The notes: generated by a model from the sequence alone, not told the origin. A stretch of DNA of 64,000 nucleotides from Talaromyces rugulosus (GCF_013368755.1 NC_049563.1:124001-188000), one strand, 5' to 3'. Shown: positions 12,070-24,513, counted from the stretch's first letter. A program made the numbers and translations.

Positions 12070-13056
12070 CTAAGAATCTGCCTCTATGGCTTTTAGTTTT
12101 TCTTGTAGAGCTGCAAAATTTCTTTTCATCGCGTTTGCCGTAAACTGCTCTCCGGTTATAACCGGATATTTCCCCAGCGGCCCCTGGATGACTGAATCTG
12201 TGCAAGGCTGGTTGAAGAAGGCAATGCTGTACCGGTCCCCATAAAAGTCATCCGGCTCAGAAGGCGCCTTGACCCTGTGAAAGGTTGATTTGAAGCGATC
12301 GTCTGACCATGACATGAGAAGGTCACCGATGTTGCACACGATTTCCTCTGTCTTGGGCTCAATTTTAGTCCAAACGTCACCGATGCCAAACTCAGTGACC
12401 ACCTCGCGCCCGGGGCATATCTCAAGTCCACTCTGCCCCTGCTTCTGGAATAACAGGGTTAAAAAGTCCCAGTCAGCATGTGCGCCCGCCCGATGATAAA
12501 CTTTGCCGTCTGAGTCCTCCGGGAGCGTAAAGTAGTGTAGTAGTCGACACACTGTCTGCGAATTTGACCGTGATACATCGTGAGCTTTGACAAAGAAGTC
12601 ATCTTCAAAGCCCAGTCCACGCGCAAAACAACGCATTAGGCTTTCGGAAATACCCTGCACGCGATTCATGAACTCAAGGGAGGTCTTTTTGAAACTGGGC
12701 AAGTGGCTCTCATCAACCCAGAATCCGTCCATATTGGCTCCAAACTGAAGCTGGTATGACTCCTTTGTATCAGGCTGTCCAGTCGAAGGGCGCACCTGCG
12801 AGTTTTTTTCCCAGCCAACATTCTTCGAGCTCCACGGCACCGTAGCTTTGAGGTTGTCTGAGAGGCCAAAAAAGCTCTTGGAATTTCCAAACATAGCCTC
12901 GATTTCCGCGAGTTCGAGGCCATGGTCCACTATAGTGAAGAAGCCGACGTTTTCTGCGGCGTCAACCAGCTCAGCTGTTATCTCATCGATGCGGGCTTCG
13001 AAATCTCGTAGCGATATTTGGGGGATAGGACGATCGGCGTATCGTGTCTGGGACAT
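12070..13056 (-). CDS. 2-oxoglutarate/Fe(II) dioxygenase, isopenicillin-N-synthase/thymine-7-hydroxylase-like fold
   Basis: An intronless 328-residue protein. The N-terminal half has the DIOX_N pattern (PIPQISLRDFEAR...VGFFTIVDHGL). The Fe(II) triad is visible as His193-x-Asp195 in AHADWDFLTLLFQ and His260 in FKSTFHRV. The 2OG-anchoring RxS motif is Arg275-Ser277 (DRYSIAFF). GDLLMSWSD and NIGD contexts are typical of this superfamily. Such enzymes hydroxylate or ring-modify small substrates; thymine-7-hydroxylase and many secondary-metabolite oxygenases share this fold. It is divergent from a Zn2Cys6 regulator across a promoter with four GATAA sites and lies one gene away from a nucleobase permease and a deaminase. 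A nucleobase substrate is therefore inferred, not shown. Confidence 0.85.
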   Translation of the reverse strand: MSQTRYADRPIPQISLRDFEARIDEITAELVDAAENVGFFTIVDHGLELAEIEAMFGNSKSFFGLSDNLKATVPWSSKNVGWEKNSQVRPSTGQPDTKESYQLQFGANMDGFWVDESHLPSFKKTSLEFMNRVQGISESLMRCFARGLGFEDDFFVKAHDVSRSNSQTVCRLLHYFTLPEDSDGKVYHRAGAHADWDFLTLLFQKQGQSGLEICPGREVVTEFGIGDVWTKIEPKTEEIVCNIGDLLMSWSDDRFKSTFHRVKAPSEPDDFYGDRYSIAFFNQPCTDSVIQGPLGKYPVITGEQFTANAMKRNFAALQEKLKAIEADS

Positions 13057-13193
13057 TGTGTTTAATGGTTTGTGTGGAACGCTCGGACAACGAGGAGATC
13101 AGTAAACTTGCTATTGTCATTTCTACCTGCATTCTAGTACTTGATGTATTTATCCTCTGCGTTGCGGCCTCAGGCTCTCGGCCTCACCCCACC

Positions 13194-13203
13194 CTCGGCC
13201 GAG
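13194..13203. promoter_or_regulatory. Palindrome CTCGGCCGAG, candidate Zn2Cys6 site
   Basis: A perfect 10-base palindrome containing CGGCCG in the divergent promoter of the dioxygenase and the regulator. The same palindrome recurs at 17764-17773 in the permease/amidohydrolase promoter. Binding by the regulator encoded at 13345 is inference. Confidence 0.45.
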
Positions 13204-13205
13204 GC

Positions 13206-13232
13206 TTATCTTATCTTATCGCGTATCTTATC
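13206..13232. promoter_or_regulatory. Cluster of four GATAA (AreA-type) sites
   Basis: TTATC (GATAA on the minus strand) occurs at 13206, 13211, 13216 and 13228, with a further TATC at 13224. Closely spaced HGATAR sites are the known binding mode of the nitrogen GATA factor AreA/NIT2. Placement in a divergent promoter suggests nitrogen control of both genes. Confidence 0.6.
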
Positions 13233-13233
13233 G

Positions 13234-13241
13234 TCGGCCGA
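13234..13241. promoter_or_regulatory. Second TCGGCCGA palindrome
   Basis: An 8-base palindrome 31 bases beyond the first one in the same promoter, sharing the CGGCCG core. Confidence 0.4.
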
Positions 13242-13344
13242 TCCCCTTCAGTCAACACCTGCCTTGTCGTCGCATTCACGAACATTTGGATTATTCCGGC
13301 TGTTCTGACAATAATTTCAGCCCTTACATGCATCGCAGTTGGTC

Positions 13345-15598
13345 ATGGCCTTCTCCATCACTAGGAAGCGTTTGGCCTGCGCAGAATGCACGCGCCGCAA
13401 AGTCAAGTGCGATAAGACGGTCCCTTGTCACAACTGTGTCGCAAGGTAGGTAGTCGGCCTTGAATGTTGTCCTAGTGATCGAATCTAACCATCGAATCAC
13501 TAGGAACATCAGCTGTTCGCGAGTCAGGGCCTCCCGATTCTCCTTCGATGCATCGCCTTCGGAATCCGCTACTTGCCTAGCCGAATCATCATCTCCTCGT
13601 CGAACGAGTGGTAACAGCCAAGTCCTCGGCTTGGTTGAGACTTTACAAGCACGAGTGAACGACCTAGAATTTGCGCTACAGCAAGCAAATGCATTGCAAA
13701 CAAGCTCCAGTGAAGCCATTCAACCACAGACACCGCTCCCCACAACAACGAGTTCGCACCAGCGAGAAGAGTTCCCCAACGACGCATCAGAGGTGGAAGA
13801 TGCGGCAACGATACTGGAATTTCTTGCCTGGGGTCGTCGGAAACAGTCAAAATACCAAGATTCGTTTACGCCGCGAGGTGAACTTGCTCAACGATCACCC
13901 GGACCAGTCGACTCGGAGGACGATGGTCCGTTTTTTTCATCAAAAGAATCTTTCCGTAGTTATCTAGAGACACTCCTCCCAAGTCGGTCGCAGGTCGTCA
14001 GCCTAGTGAAGTACCATTGTGACTGTCTCCTATGGTATCATGGGTCATTCCACTCGCTAGTATTCTGGAGAAGCCTCGAGGACTTTTACCAAGAAGATGA
14101 AGGCCACATCGATAACCCTAATGTTGATTTACAATGGGTAAGCTTGCTCATTGCAATAATAACAGGCTCTATGACATGCGCTCCTAGAAAAATCGCGCAG
14201 TCTTGGGGATTCAATGACTGGGAACAAACATTACTTTCCAACAAATGGTTCAAAGCAACTACTGCTTGCCTGTACTACTCTGACTATACGTCATTCCATT
14301 CTATATATTCAGTGCAAGCCATTGCTACAATAACTCATTCAGCACATATGCTAGGGCACTCAAATAGCCAGTCTGTGCTTCTCGCGTCGGCTGTTCGAAT
14401 TGCACAAAATTTGGGACTGCATCGCTTGGGACAGGAGAAAGAGGAACATGTGTCACGCGGCTTAATTGATCGAGAGCTTGGCAGACGACTGTGGTGCCAA
14501 CTATGTACTCAGGATTGGTTCTCCATTCCGTTTACTGAGAGCTACTTAATTACCCGCCAGTCGTTCAATACCGACAAGCCAAGAAATTGCAACGAAGACG
14601 ACATGATGACCCTGCCTGATGACGTACCAACCTTGATGAATTATTCGCGCTTCTTCTATGACATTGCTGCCCTTATGCCTCGCGTACAAGATGCAATTGC
14701 TTCCTCAAACACAGTATTCACTAGTTATGAGAAACTTCTCGAGTACGACCAGCAGATGAGATATCTTGCTACTGTCCGTTTACCGTACTATCTACAAAAT
14801 GTGCCGATTGAACCGGATTGGCCATGCTATGTTCCGTGGGCAAGACGATGCTTAGCAATCAGCTCGTCACACAAGATTATCATGATCCATCGAAAGTTTC
14901 TTGGCTTGAGTTTTACGAACCCCATGTTCTCTCGCACAAGGCGTACCTGCGTTGCCGCGGCCCGGACTATTATCAACGAGCAAAAAGAAGCCGCGGGGGA
15001 TCACGGTCCAATTCTGTGGATCCATCATGCTTTTAGTGTAGCTGCAGGGGTAAGTTGGGGATTCGAGAAATGGTGATGATATCTGATGGCATAGCTGACA
15101 CCACAGTAAATACAGATAATCCTATGTCTTGAACTCATACATTCTCCCACCATGGCGCCAGAATGTGACGAACATCGCCAGCTCGTTCGTGAGGGGATTC
15201 GGATTCTATCCCAATGCGAGGCAAACATGATTGCCAAGCGGGGTGTGCCATTGTTGCAGATGCTGCTTTCTAACGAACAGAGGATGAGAGAGAATGCACC
15301 CGGCCAAAGTGGTGGTCAAACGGACTTTGCAACTAGGGAGGGTTCCCGTAATAGCAGCTTATATATCACTGAGACTATCCGGAGTTTTTGTGAACAGGAA
15401 CACTATTCTTTTCATGAAAAAAGCAACCATGGGAAACTTCCAAGCAATCCAAGAGATATCAACGAATTTTCTTGGCCACCAACTAGCTCGGATTGCGACA
15501 CATTTCTTACCCCTAATGACCGACCATCAACACATGCACTTGAATTCCCTAGTAGTTTCGAAGATATTTTTGCTCTGGCTACGAATTATATAAACTGA
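13345..15598 (+). CDS. Zn2Cys6 transcription factor with fungal-specific TF domain
   Basis: Three exons (introns 13446-13503 and 15050-15115) encode 709 residues. The zinc cluster is split by the first intron: CAECTRRKVKCDKTVPCHNC, then after splicing the sixth Cys in ARNISC, giving CX2CX6CX5CX2CX6C. A coiled-coil-like linker follows (VETLQARVNDLEFALQQ), then the fungal_trans region with HSLVFWRSLEDFY, SAVRIAQNLGLHRLG and RELGRRLWCQLCTQDW. It is divergent from the 2OG dioxygenase and is the only regulator in the 12-19.5 kb module, so it is the natural candidate for pathway activator. It resembles purine/pyrimidine-type and many other zinc-cluster proteins equally; the specific inducer is unknown. 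Confidence 0.88.
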
Positions 15599-15647
15599 AA
15601 ATGGTTGCTTTTTCTTTTATTACCAATATTACTATACTAAACATCAT

Positions 15648-17541
15648 TCAGGCATGGGACGGCGCAAGAATCGGACTCCCATCTCGGTCACGAATAACAT
15701 CATCGTTCTTTATGAGATTGTCTTCGGGCAGCGCAAGGTTCAATACCACCCCAATCACAGCAGAAATAATGAAAGGAGTTTCTACAATCAAATTTATCCC
15801 TTGCTCGAAGCCTTGCAAGTGGACATTGGGACCGCTATAGTCCAAAATACGACTGAACCAGCTGGGCGAGACAATATCCACAAACCCAATCCCAAGTGCA
15901 GCAGTCAAAATGAACCTGTTACGTCTCGTAAACTTGACAAGACTCAAAACGCGTACGCCGGCGACAGCGATAGTGCTGTAAAGAAATACTTGCATGCCAC
16001 CCAACACTGAAGGGGGCATGGAACCAAACACGGCGCCGAATTTACCGAATATTCCCATCAAAATGAGGAACGCAGCTGCACACCAGCCTGCCCGACGACT
16101 CTATACCTCGGATAATAGAAATTAGAATTTCAATGTCCATTCATGTGGTTGGGAAGGAACATACAGCACAGCCTGTCAACGAGATTACCCCGTTGTTCCC
16201 AGCTTGGCTAACCATCGGCATCCCTGTGCCCAGGGCACTTATCAAACTTCCCAGGCCGTCACATAAAATGCCGCCTTGAATGCGACTATTAAATTCTGTT
16301 CCGTCAATATCTACCCCAGAAAGCTCGGCAGTCGCGAGAATATCCGGCATGCAGCTGACGGCTTCGCAGACAAACATAATCAGGAGGGGAAGCACTAGAG
16401 CACTATCAACTGATAGACTAAATGTATGTGCCCATAGAAAAGTTCCAACAGGTGCCGCATTGATGTTATCTCGAGACCAGTATCCAGCTGCGCCCGAGAT
16501 AATACAGCCAACTGCAAGACCGAAAATGACCGATGCTGACTTCATCAATGGCGAGCCGAATATTTCAACAATTATAATGGTTATAAAGATGCTGAATCCT
16601 AGACCAATCAACTTGGGATCGCCCCTGTGCTTGTCAGTCATGCGGGCTTATTTTCTGCAATACTCTCGAGCACAGACTCACCAAGGCAATGGCTTCGGAG
16701 CTGCAGTATCTGGGCAAAGCGCGTAGTAACCCGTTCCGCCATTGCAGTTGGAGCTACCGCCCCAGTTCTCCATGCCATTTCCAATCAAATAGACACCGAC
16801 AAGCACCAGCAGAGTACCCGTCACGATTTTAGGGAAAATACGGTTGAGCATCCGAGGCGGGACGAGCGACATCAGAATCTGTACCCAGACAGTACACAGC
16901 ATTGTCCCGAGCATAGCGCCCCAGGCTTCTGGACAAGGCAACTTTGCACCGGTTGAGTCAACTGGACAGGACCCGTTCCCATACCGCATGTTGGTGTAAT
17001 TGAAGGCAATGGCGAGCAAATCGAATGTAGGACCTACGACCGAGAGCAAACCGGTGCCGATGAACAACGGGGTTTTTGTGATATGTAGCCGGGTTACTTG
17101 TAGTGCCGTTGCTATACCAGTAGTGATAAATGCTGTAGACACTAGATACTGCGTCTGGACAGAATCAAGATAGAAAGCACCGCCAGCAATTGCCAATGGC
17201 GGCGAGACAACCGACCCAACCAAAGTCAAGGCATGTTGTAAGCCGAGGATGACGGTGAGGAAAACTGGGACCTCGTCATTGAGGCCGTAAAAGGGAGCCT
17301 CAAAGTTCTTGTATTTCTTATTGAGCGGCCATATGTTGGGAGTGATGAGATACATGTAGTCCTGGGAGGAAAGTTAGCGAATTTGGCCGTTGTTCTACCA
17401 AGGGTTATTGCATACATAGTCACCAATCCATCCATTACGACTCGTAAAATAGTCCTTTAGATAGGACCAGCGTGTGATTTTGGATGGGACCGACTCGATG
17501 AGAGATGGTGTAGCTGGTTCTGCCCCGGCAGGGATGGTCAT
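15648..17541 (-). CDS. NCS2 (nucleobase-ascorbate) permease, UapA/UapC-like with altered signature
   Basis: Four exons (introns 17362-17415, 16625-16681, 16101-16164) give 572 residues with a dozen or more hydrophobic segments. NCS2 landmarks include VFLTVILGLQHALTLVGSVVSPPL near the N-terminus, then SRIQGGILCDGLGSLISALG and the signature region GNNGVISLTG. In UapA the equivalent signature reads QNNGVIALTR; its Gln and Arg help set xanthine/uric acid binding and specificity, and both are Gly here. The protein should be an H+-coupled nucleobase transporter of the plasma membrane but may prefer a different base. It is divergent from an amidohydrolase across a promoter with GATA sites, which suggests uptake of that enzyme's substrate. 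Confidence 0.9.
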
Positions 17542-17584
17542 CTTTTGTTCCTTTGACAATTCCATTGTTGCACAATTGGACCAC

Positions 17585-17603
17585 GTTCGGGAACAGACCG
17601 AAC
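17585..17603. promoter_or_regulatory. Inverted repeat GTTCGG-N7-CCGAAC
   Basis: Six-base arms match perfectly around a seven-base spacer, the form expected of a Zn2Cys6 dimer site. The published UaY site has a six-base spacer (TCGG-N6-CCGA), so this differs by one base. It lies between the permease and amidohydrolase genes. Confidence 0.45.
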
Positions 17604-17686
17604 CACATCATACCGAATTTGTATTCCTTTGTGTCAAAGGACGTGACTTATATGCAGCCTCTTTTCGGCGCGTTCCTATCTTGAGG

Positions 17687-17731
17687 GATAAGCTCAAAGT
17701 TAGCTTATCAGAGGAACATATCAGTCTTATC
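17687..17731. promoter_or_regulatory. Three GATAAG (AreA-type) sites
   Basis: GATAAG at 17687-17692 and its complement CTTATC at 17704-17709 and 17726-17731 lie within 45 bases in the divergent promoter. This spacing suits AreA-mediated nitrogen regulation of both genes. Confidence 0.6.
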
Positions 17732-17763
17732 TTCGACTCCACATGGAGTACGTTCCGGGGACG

Positions 17764-17773
17764 CTCGGCCGAG
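17764..17773. promoter_or_regulatory. Palindrome CTCGGCCGAG (same as at 13194)
   Basis: An exact 10-base match to the palindrome in the other divergent promoter of the module, about 115 bases upstream of the amidohydrolase start. Confidence 0.45.
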
Positions 17774-17878
17774 GGCTATCATCTACTTTGATTACCACCG
17801 AAAAAATGGTTAAAATGAGAACCAGACGAAAGAACAACGGAAAATCGCACTTGACGACGAGCGACTACGAGCAAGCAC

Positions 17879-19475
17879 ATGGTCGATCAGACCCAGATTT
17901 CGTTCACGATGGAAATAAACCTGCCGTCCTCGATACTGTTCTCCTCAGCAACCATCATCACCGTAAACAGCACTCGACAGATCATTCGAAATGGCTACAT
18001 TCACATCGTTGGATCGCGCATTTTCTCCGTGGGCAAAGACTCCCCTATGTATCCTTTGCCATCCAACACACAATATCACAGCTGTTGTGGTAAAATCATC
18101 ATCCCGGGTCTCATCAACGCTCACGCTCACCTCGTCCAGTCATTGCTGAGAGGATTAGCTGAGGATTTACCTTTGCATAACTGGCTCTGTGATGCTGTTT
18201 GGCCCCTGGAGGCTGTTTATGCTGAGAACGACGGATATAATGCAACAAGGCTGACAACTTTGGAAATGCTCAAGACAGGCACAACATGTTTTCTCGATCC
18301 AATGTTGACACACAGGGCTGGGTTTGCCAATGTGTGTAAGGCAGTGGGAGAAATGGGGATTCGAGGATGTTTGGTAATTTGCCAGTCGTTATCCCTGTTT
18401 TAAAAGGTGGTTGGCTAACTATTTTTGAAATTGACTACAGGGAAAATTGGTAAAATTTACAGAGACCAATCGTCAACTATCGATAACAGATCCCCGGGAT
18501 AAAGATCTGTTAGATATGTCCATGGATTCACTATTTCAGGCTCACCGAGCTCACAACGGACAGCACAATGGCCGTATACATGTATGGGCTGCTGCTGGCA
18601 CCCCTCGTGGCGTCCCCATATCTGCTTACCAGGAGCTAGGAGAAGAGTGTTCTTCTCGTGCTGTTTCCATCACTATGCACTGCGCTGAAGCCCCGAAAGA
18701 TTTGGATATATACCGCAACACATACGGCTGTACACCAATGGAATTTATTGAAAAAGCGAAAATGACCCCCGTGAAGGGCGCTACGAGCTCTCACAAACTC
18801 GTTCTGGCACATATGGTGAATTTGGACTTAGTTAAAGACATTCACCTTCTCTCAGCGACAGGAACTTCGGTAGCACATAATCCAACGTCAAATCTCAAAT
18901 TGGCCTCCGGCATCGCTCCTGTGCCGGCCATGTTATCTGCCAGTCCCCTTCCAGTAAACATAGCTCTGGGAACTGACGGCGCACCCTGTGCGAATCACTA
19001 TGATATGTTCCAAGAAATGCATCTTGCAGCCATTCTCCACAAAGGATATAACCATGATGCGGCAGTTGTACCCGCAGAAACAGCCCTCGAGATGGGGACC
19101 ATCAATGGCGCGAAGGCATTGGGACTAGAAAACGAGATCGGGAGCCTTGAAACAGGCAAGAACGCCGACCTTGTAGTTCTGGACCCTTACGGAAGGGGAA
19201 ATATAGGAATTTCTCCGTGGGATTGGGATGACGAAGCCGGAGTTTCTCCAGCCACCACGGTTGTTCACGGTTGCACAGGGCGGGATGTACACATCACCAT
19301 GGTTGACGGTCAGATCTTGATCCAGGATGGTGTTCTGGTCGCTGGAGGGATAGGACAAGAAGCGGAGATTGTGAACAAGGCCAAACTCGCCGTCAAAGAG
19401 ATCCTGCAGCGCTGCAACGAGAATCGTAGCGAAAAGGTCGGTGGCAAGCTCCACTCTGGATGGACTTATGTGTAG
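17879..19475 (+). CDS. Amidohydrolase, Atz/Trz/guanine-deaminase-like
   Basis: Two exons (intron 18374-18440) encode 509 residues. Metal-site motifs of the amidohydrolase superfamily are in order: GLINAHAHLVQSLLRG (HxH), ITMHCAEAPKD (third His), VAHNPTSNLKLASG (fourth His) and LGTDGAPCANH (Asp). A C-terminal composite beta-sandwich segment reads GSLETGKNADLVVLDP. This arrangement is that of S-triazine hydrolases, 8-oxoguanine/guanine and related deaminases and hydroxydechloroatrazine-type enzymes. Because it shares a promoter with an NCS2 permease, hydrolytic deamination of an imported heterocyclic base is the best guess; the exact base is not evident. Confidence 0.88.
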
Positions 19476-19800
19476 GAGGGATACATTTTCCCAGAGAAAA
19501 AAATCCCCCCGAGTCTGGTGAATAAGAGGATATTTAAAACCTGAAAATGGAGACACCTTTTTAATCAACCTTGGCGCCGACTGGGCAATCGTTCGCATTG
19601 GTCCAAACCCGATCATCCATTCACTACAACGCAGTCTAGATTAATAGTACCAACAAACTTGCAGGCAAACAGGCGCTCTTCTGTTTCCCGAGTCAGCCTC
19701 GTGTGCGGACCGGCATGTATTTGACTGAGGTGTCGCACAGCCTTTTCAGAAGATAATCCGGCCCTGTGGTTCAAATGCACTGCCCGGCGAGACTGACAGG
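19476..19800. other. Intergenic spacer
   Basis: 3' flank of the amidohydrolase and 5' flank of the next gene. No ORF or RNA gene is supported. Confidence 0.4.
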
Positions 19801-21027
19801 ATGAACTTATCAACACAAAAGAGAAAGAAACTCAAGAGCTTATTCGTCTCGAAAACTGCTATTGCTGCTGTTGCTGCTACCATCGCAAACGGTGGGCAAA
19901 GACGGCTTCCCAGGGCGCCGCCGTCGGCCAATCTTCAAAGCAATGTAAACTCTCAAACCCAATCTGTATTGTTTACCCTTCCAGCTGAAATCCGGTCTCT
20001 GGTTTTCACCTACGCGCTTACTGATTACGAAGATACCACGTTGAATGCTTATGGCACTGAAACCGATTATTGGTATCGTCCCGGGTACGCAGGGCGGCGC
20101 TGTACAGCCACCGAGCTGCTTCGGGTTTGCAAACGCGTGTTTCAAGAAACATGGTTTCTTCAATTTTCACTTGCTGAACACTCGTTATATTTAACCCAGG
20201 AGGGGCGGGCTCCGGTGCGAGCTCTAGCAACGCAAATGTCAGTGGACCGGATGAGAAGATATCTCAAGGGCCGGCGGGCGTTTGCACATAGACAAGATGG
20301 AATGGAAATACCGCGGATTCACCATGTCAGAGTATTCGCCCAGCCGTGGGCTTCGGAATTCCCTGCGAGGCTGCAGGAGCTGCTTAGGTTGCCGGGATTT
20401 GAGCCCAGGGTTGTGACCATTACCATTAAGTACACGGACTTTTTGGGTTGGTGGAACAACAAACTCCTGCACGTTGACGCGCGTTGGATGAACAAGGTCA
20501 GGTTCCCACGAGCAGTCGAGGCTATTAAAATGGATTTTTGGATGATCGATCGCCGCAAGAACGAGATCGATTATATCGCAGGTGCCGCGGTGGAAAACTG
20601 GTTCTTTCGGCGTGAAGACGGGGTTGTTTTCGCAGCCACCGGGCAAGACGTAGCGATCACCCGATGGACAGGAAGTTCAACTTGGGCTAATCGGCGCTGG
20701 ATCAGAGACGAGTCGCGCCCGAACGAAATCGATTACTATACCAAAACAGTGACCTGGAAGCCGGATCCAGAGGTGAAGCGATCAGGACCGTGTCCGGACC
20801 TGGAAGTGCCAGACAGCATTGCACGCGAGCCTCTTCCGAATATTGGAAAAATCTCATACGTTGTACCTGAAAAAGTGGCGGCGGCCAAAGTGCGTCCTGA
20901 TGCATCTCCAGAGCAAGTCGTGCACGCCCTGACACCAGAAATAGGACGAGGATGGTGCGGGACAGGGAGAGGTAACAGCATGAGATGGCCCACGGTGGCC
21001 GAGAATGGGGCGATAATTGACGATTAA
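19801..21027 (+). CDS. F-box/2EXR-like domain protein of unknown function
   Basis: An intronless 408-residue protein. After a basic, Ala-rich N-terminus it has LPAEIRSLVFTYALTDYED and TELLRVCKRVFQETW, the pattern of the large fungal family of F-box-like/2EXR/DUF7730 proteins. Aromatic and basic residues are frequent (WMNKVRFPRAVEAIKMDFWM). These proteins are numerous in filamentous fungi, generally single-domain and functionally uncharacterised. No signal peptide or membrane segment is seen. Not obviously linked to its neighbours. Confidence 0.75.
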   Translation: MNLSTQKRKKLKSLFVSKTAIAAVAATIANGGQRRLPRAPPSANLQSNVNSQTQSVLFTLPAEIRSLVFTYALTDYEDTTLNAYGTETDYWYRPGYAGRRCTATELLRVCKRVFQETWFLQFSLAEHSLYLTQEGRAPVRALATQMSVDRMRRYLKGRRAFAHRQDGMEIPRIHHVRVFAQPWASEFPARLQELLRLPGFEPRVVTITIKYTDFLGWWNNKLLHVDARWMNKVRFPRAVEAIKMDFWMIDRRKNEIDYIAGAAVENWFFRREDGVVFAATGQDVAITRWTGSSTWANRRWIRDESRPNEIDYYTKTVTWKPDPEVKRSGPCPDLEVPDSIAREPLPNIGKISYVVPEKVAAAKVRPDASPEQVVHALTPEIGRGWCGTGRGNSMRWPTVAENGAIIDD

Positions 21028-21723
21028 ATGTTGTTTATCTTGCTTGATGGCTGTAAATGAAACAGAAACGTTATAACACTAATCCGTTTACTTTCGTGCG
21101 ACTTGTCACAGGTTCCCCGCGCCGCTTAAGTGATACCGAGGATCCCGTATAGCACATGTTGGAGATATAGCATCTGAAATAGGCAAGTGATGTAAGCGTG
21201 CACTGGTAATTTCACATAGTATCAAACGTATCCTGACACAGGCGATCGACTGACCGGACTCCCCCCCTTTTTTTTGGCCCAAAACGAAATCTCTCCGAGT
21301 CTCCAAAGCGGAGCGAGCCCCGGTATGAATGGCGTCATATCGAACTCCAGCCATAGATCGGCATTTGTAGAGACAGGCACAGGCCCAATTAATGCACGCT
21401 CGCTGTGATTAGCGTGGTTGAACCCTGAGGCGACTCCGAGGAATTGGGCCAACTGCGGGGTATCCAATCCGGGGGATTTTGGCGCTCTTCATATGGCCTT
21501 CTCCACCGGCCAGTCTGCCGAGGTTCACCATGGATTGTGTCGCAAAGTCATACAGACCTATTTATATCCAGCTGGTCACTTGGTCGCTGGGACTGCGGTG
21601 CCAGTAGCCATTTTCACACCGGACTACCCTTCCATTCCCTAACCCATTATCTTTGAATTTTTCTCATTTTAAATTCCCGCGCGCGCGTGCCTTTTCTAGA
21701 CACCAACGGCCACTTTAGACGCC
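21028..21723. other. Intergenic, 0.7 kb
   Basis: Holds the 3' flank of the F-box-like gene and the promoter of the CRAL-TRIO gene, with a CG-alternating tract just upstream near 21677-21688. ORFs here look like chance. Confidence 0.4.
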
Positions 21724-23423
<1,700 letters not shown>

Positions 23424-23656
23424 ACTAGGGAGGCCCCAGCATGACCTTGACGATTTACTATTTATACATCATGAGGATTAATCTGTACGGAGTCCAGGCG
23501 TAGAAGCTTAGCAAGTGGTGTTCCTACTCTATTGAATATATGAACGAGATCCTTGATATTTCCCTCAATCGTATATTGTTTACATAAGAGTATTATGTAC
23601 GGCAATTTACGTTTTCATTCCCGTCTAAGCCTCTTAAATAGTGTAAAGCATTCTTA

Positions 23657-24513
23657 TCACTGGCCTGTCATTCCCCCGTCGACTGATATGCTTGTTCCTG
23701 TTACAAAGTCACTGGCTGGGCTAGCCAAGAATAATAGCACACCTCGCAAATCCTGCGGTGTTCCCCATCTTCTCGCCGGAGTTCTCTCAATGATGTAGTC
23801 ATTGTATGGCTTATCTTGCATTAGCTGTGTTGTTAGAGGTGTCATGATATACCTAAGAAAAATTCAGTATTTGTGCACCGAAAATCAAAACTGAAGATAA
23901 CAGACCCTGGACAAATACAATTTACTTGAACGCCACGAACCGCCAGTTCATTACTAAAGGCCTTTGTCATTTGCAATACACCACCCTTTGAGCATGCATA
24001 CGGTGAAACATTGTACATCCCCTTGAACGAGGTGACTGATCCAATATTAATAATCTTGCCCGGTCGATGGTCGAGTCGCCTGAGTTGTTTCGCAAATTCT
24101 TGACTCGCAACATAGCTTGCTTTGAGGTTGATAGCAAATATCTTGTCGATCCATTCATCTTCAATGTCCTCTATTGGTGCGCGTTTGTTGAAACCAGCAC
24201 AGTTGAGGAGAATATCCGGCTGAATTCCAGACTTCCAGATGTTGTCAAACGTGCTGCGTAGTCCGGCGCTGTCTGAGACGTCACATCCGAACGCATGGAA
24301 TTGGCGGTTAAGGCTCCTAATGGTTTGCCCAAGCAATTCTGTGTTTGAATCGTCCGGCAAATGGATTGCGACGATGTGCGCACCGGCTTCTGCCAGTGTT
24401 TGTGCCATTTCGAAGCCGATTCCGCCTGTAATGCCCGTTGCAATGACGGTTTTGTCCTGGATAGAAAACAGCTCAACGTTTGTTGGCCGACCGCAAGGTT
24501 GGAACTCTCCCAT
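23657..24513 (-). CDS. Short-chain dehydrogenase/reductase, KduD/gluconate-dehydrogenase-like
   Basis: Two exons (intron 23853-23905) give 267 residues from the ATG at 24513. The cofactor motif TGITGGIG, the NAG-like LNCAGFN, and the catalytic INIGSVTSF Ser with YACSK (YxxxK) are all present, as is the C-terminal LLFLASPASDFVTGTSISVDGG typical of classical SDRs. The best-fitting group is that of 2-deoxy-D-gluconate/2-keto-3-deoxygluconate dehydrogenases, which act on sugar acids with NAD(P). It is divergent from the first of two tandem cupins, upstream of a sugar transporter, so a small sugar- or aromatic-catabolic group is possible. Confidence 0.87.
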
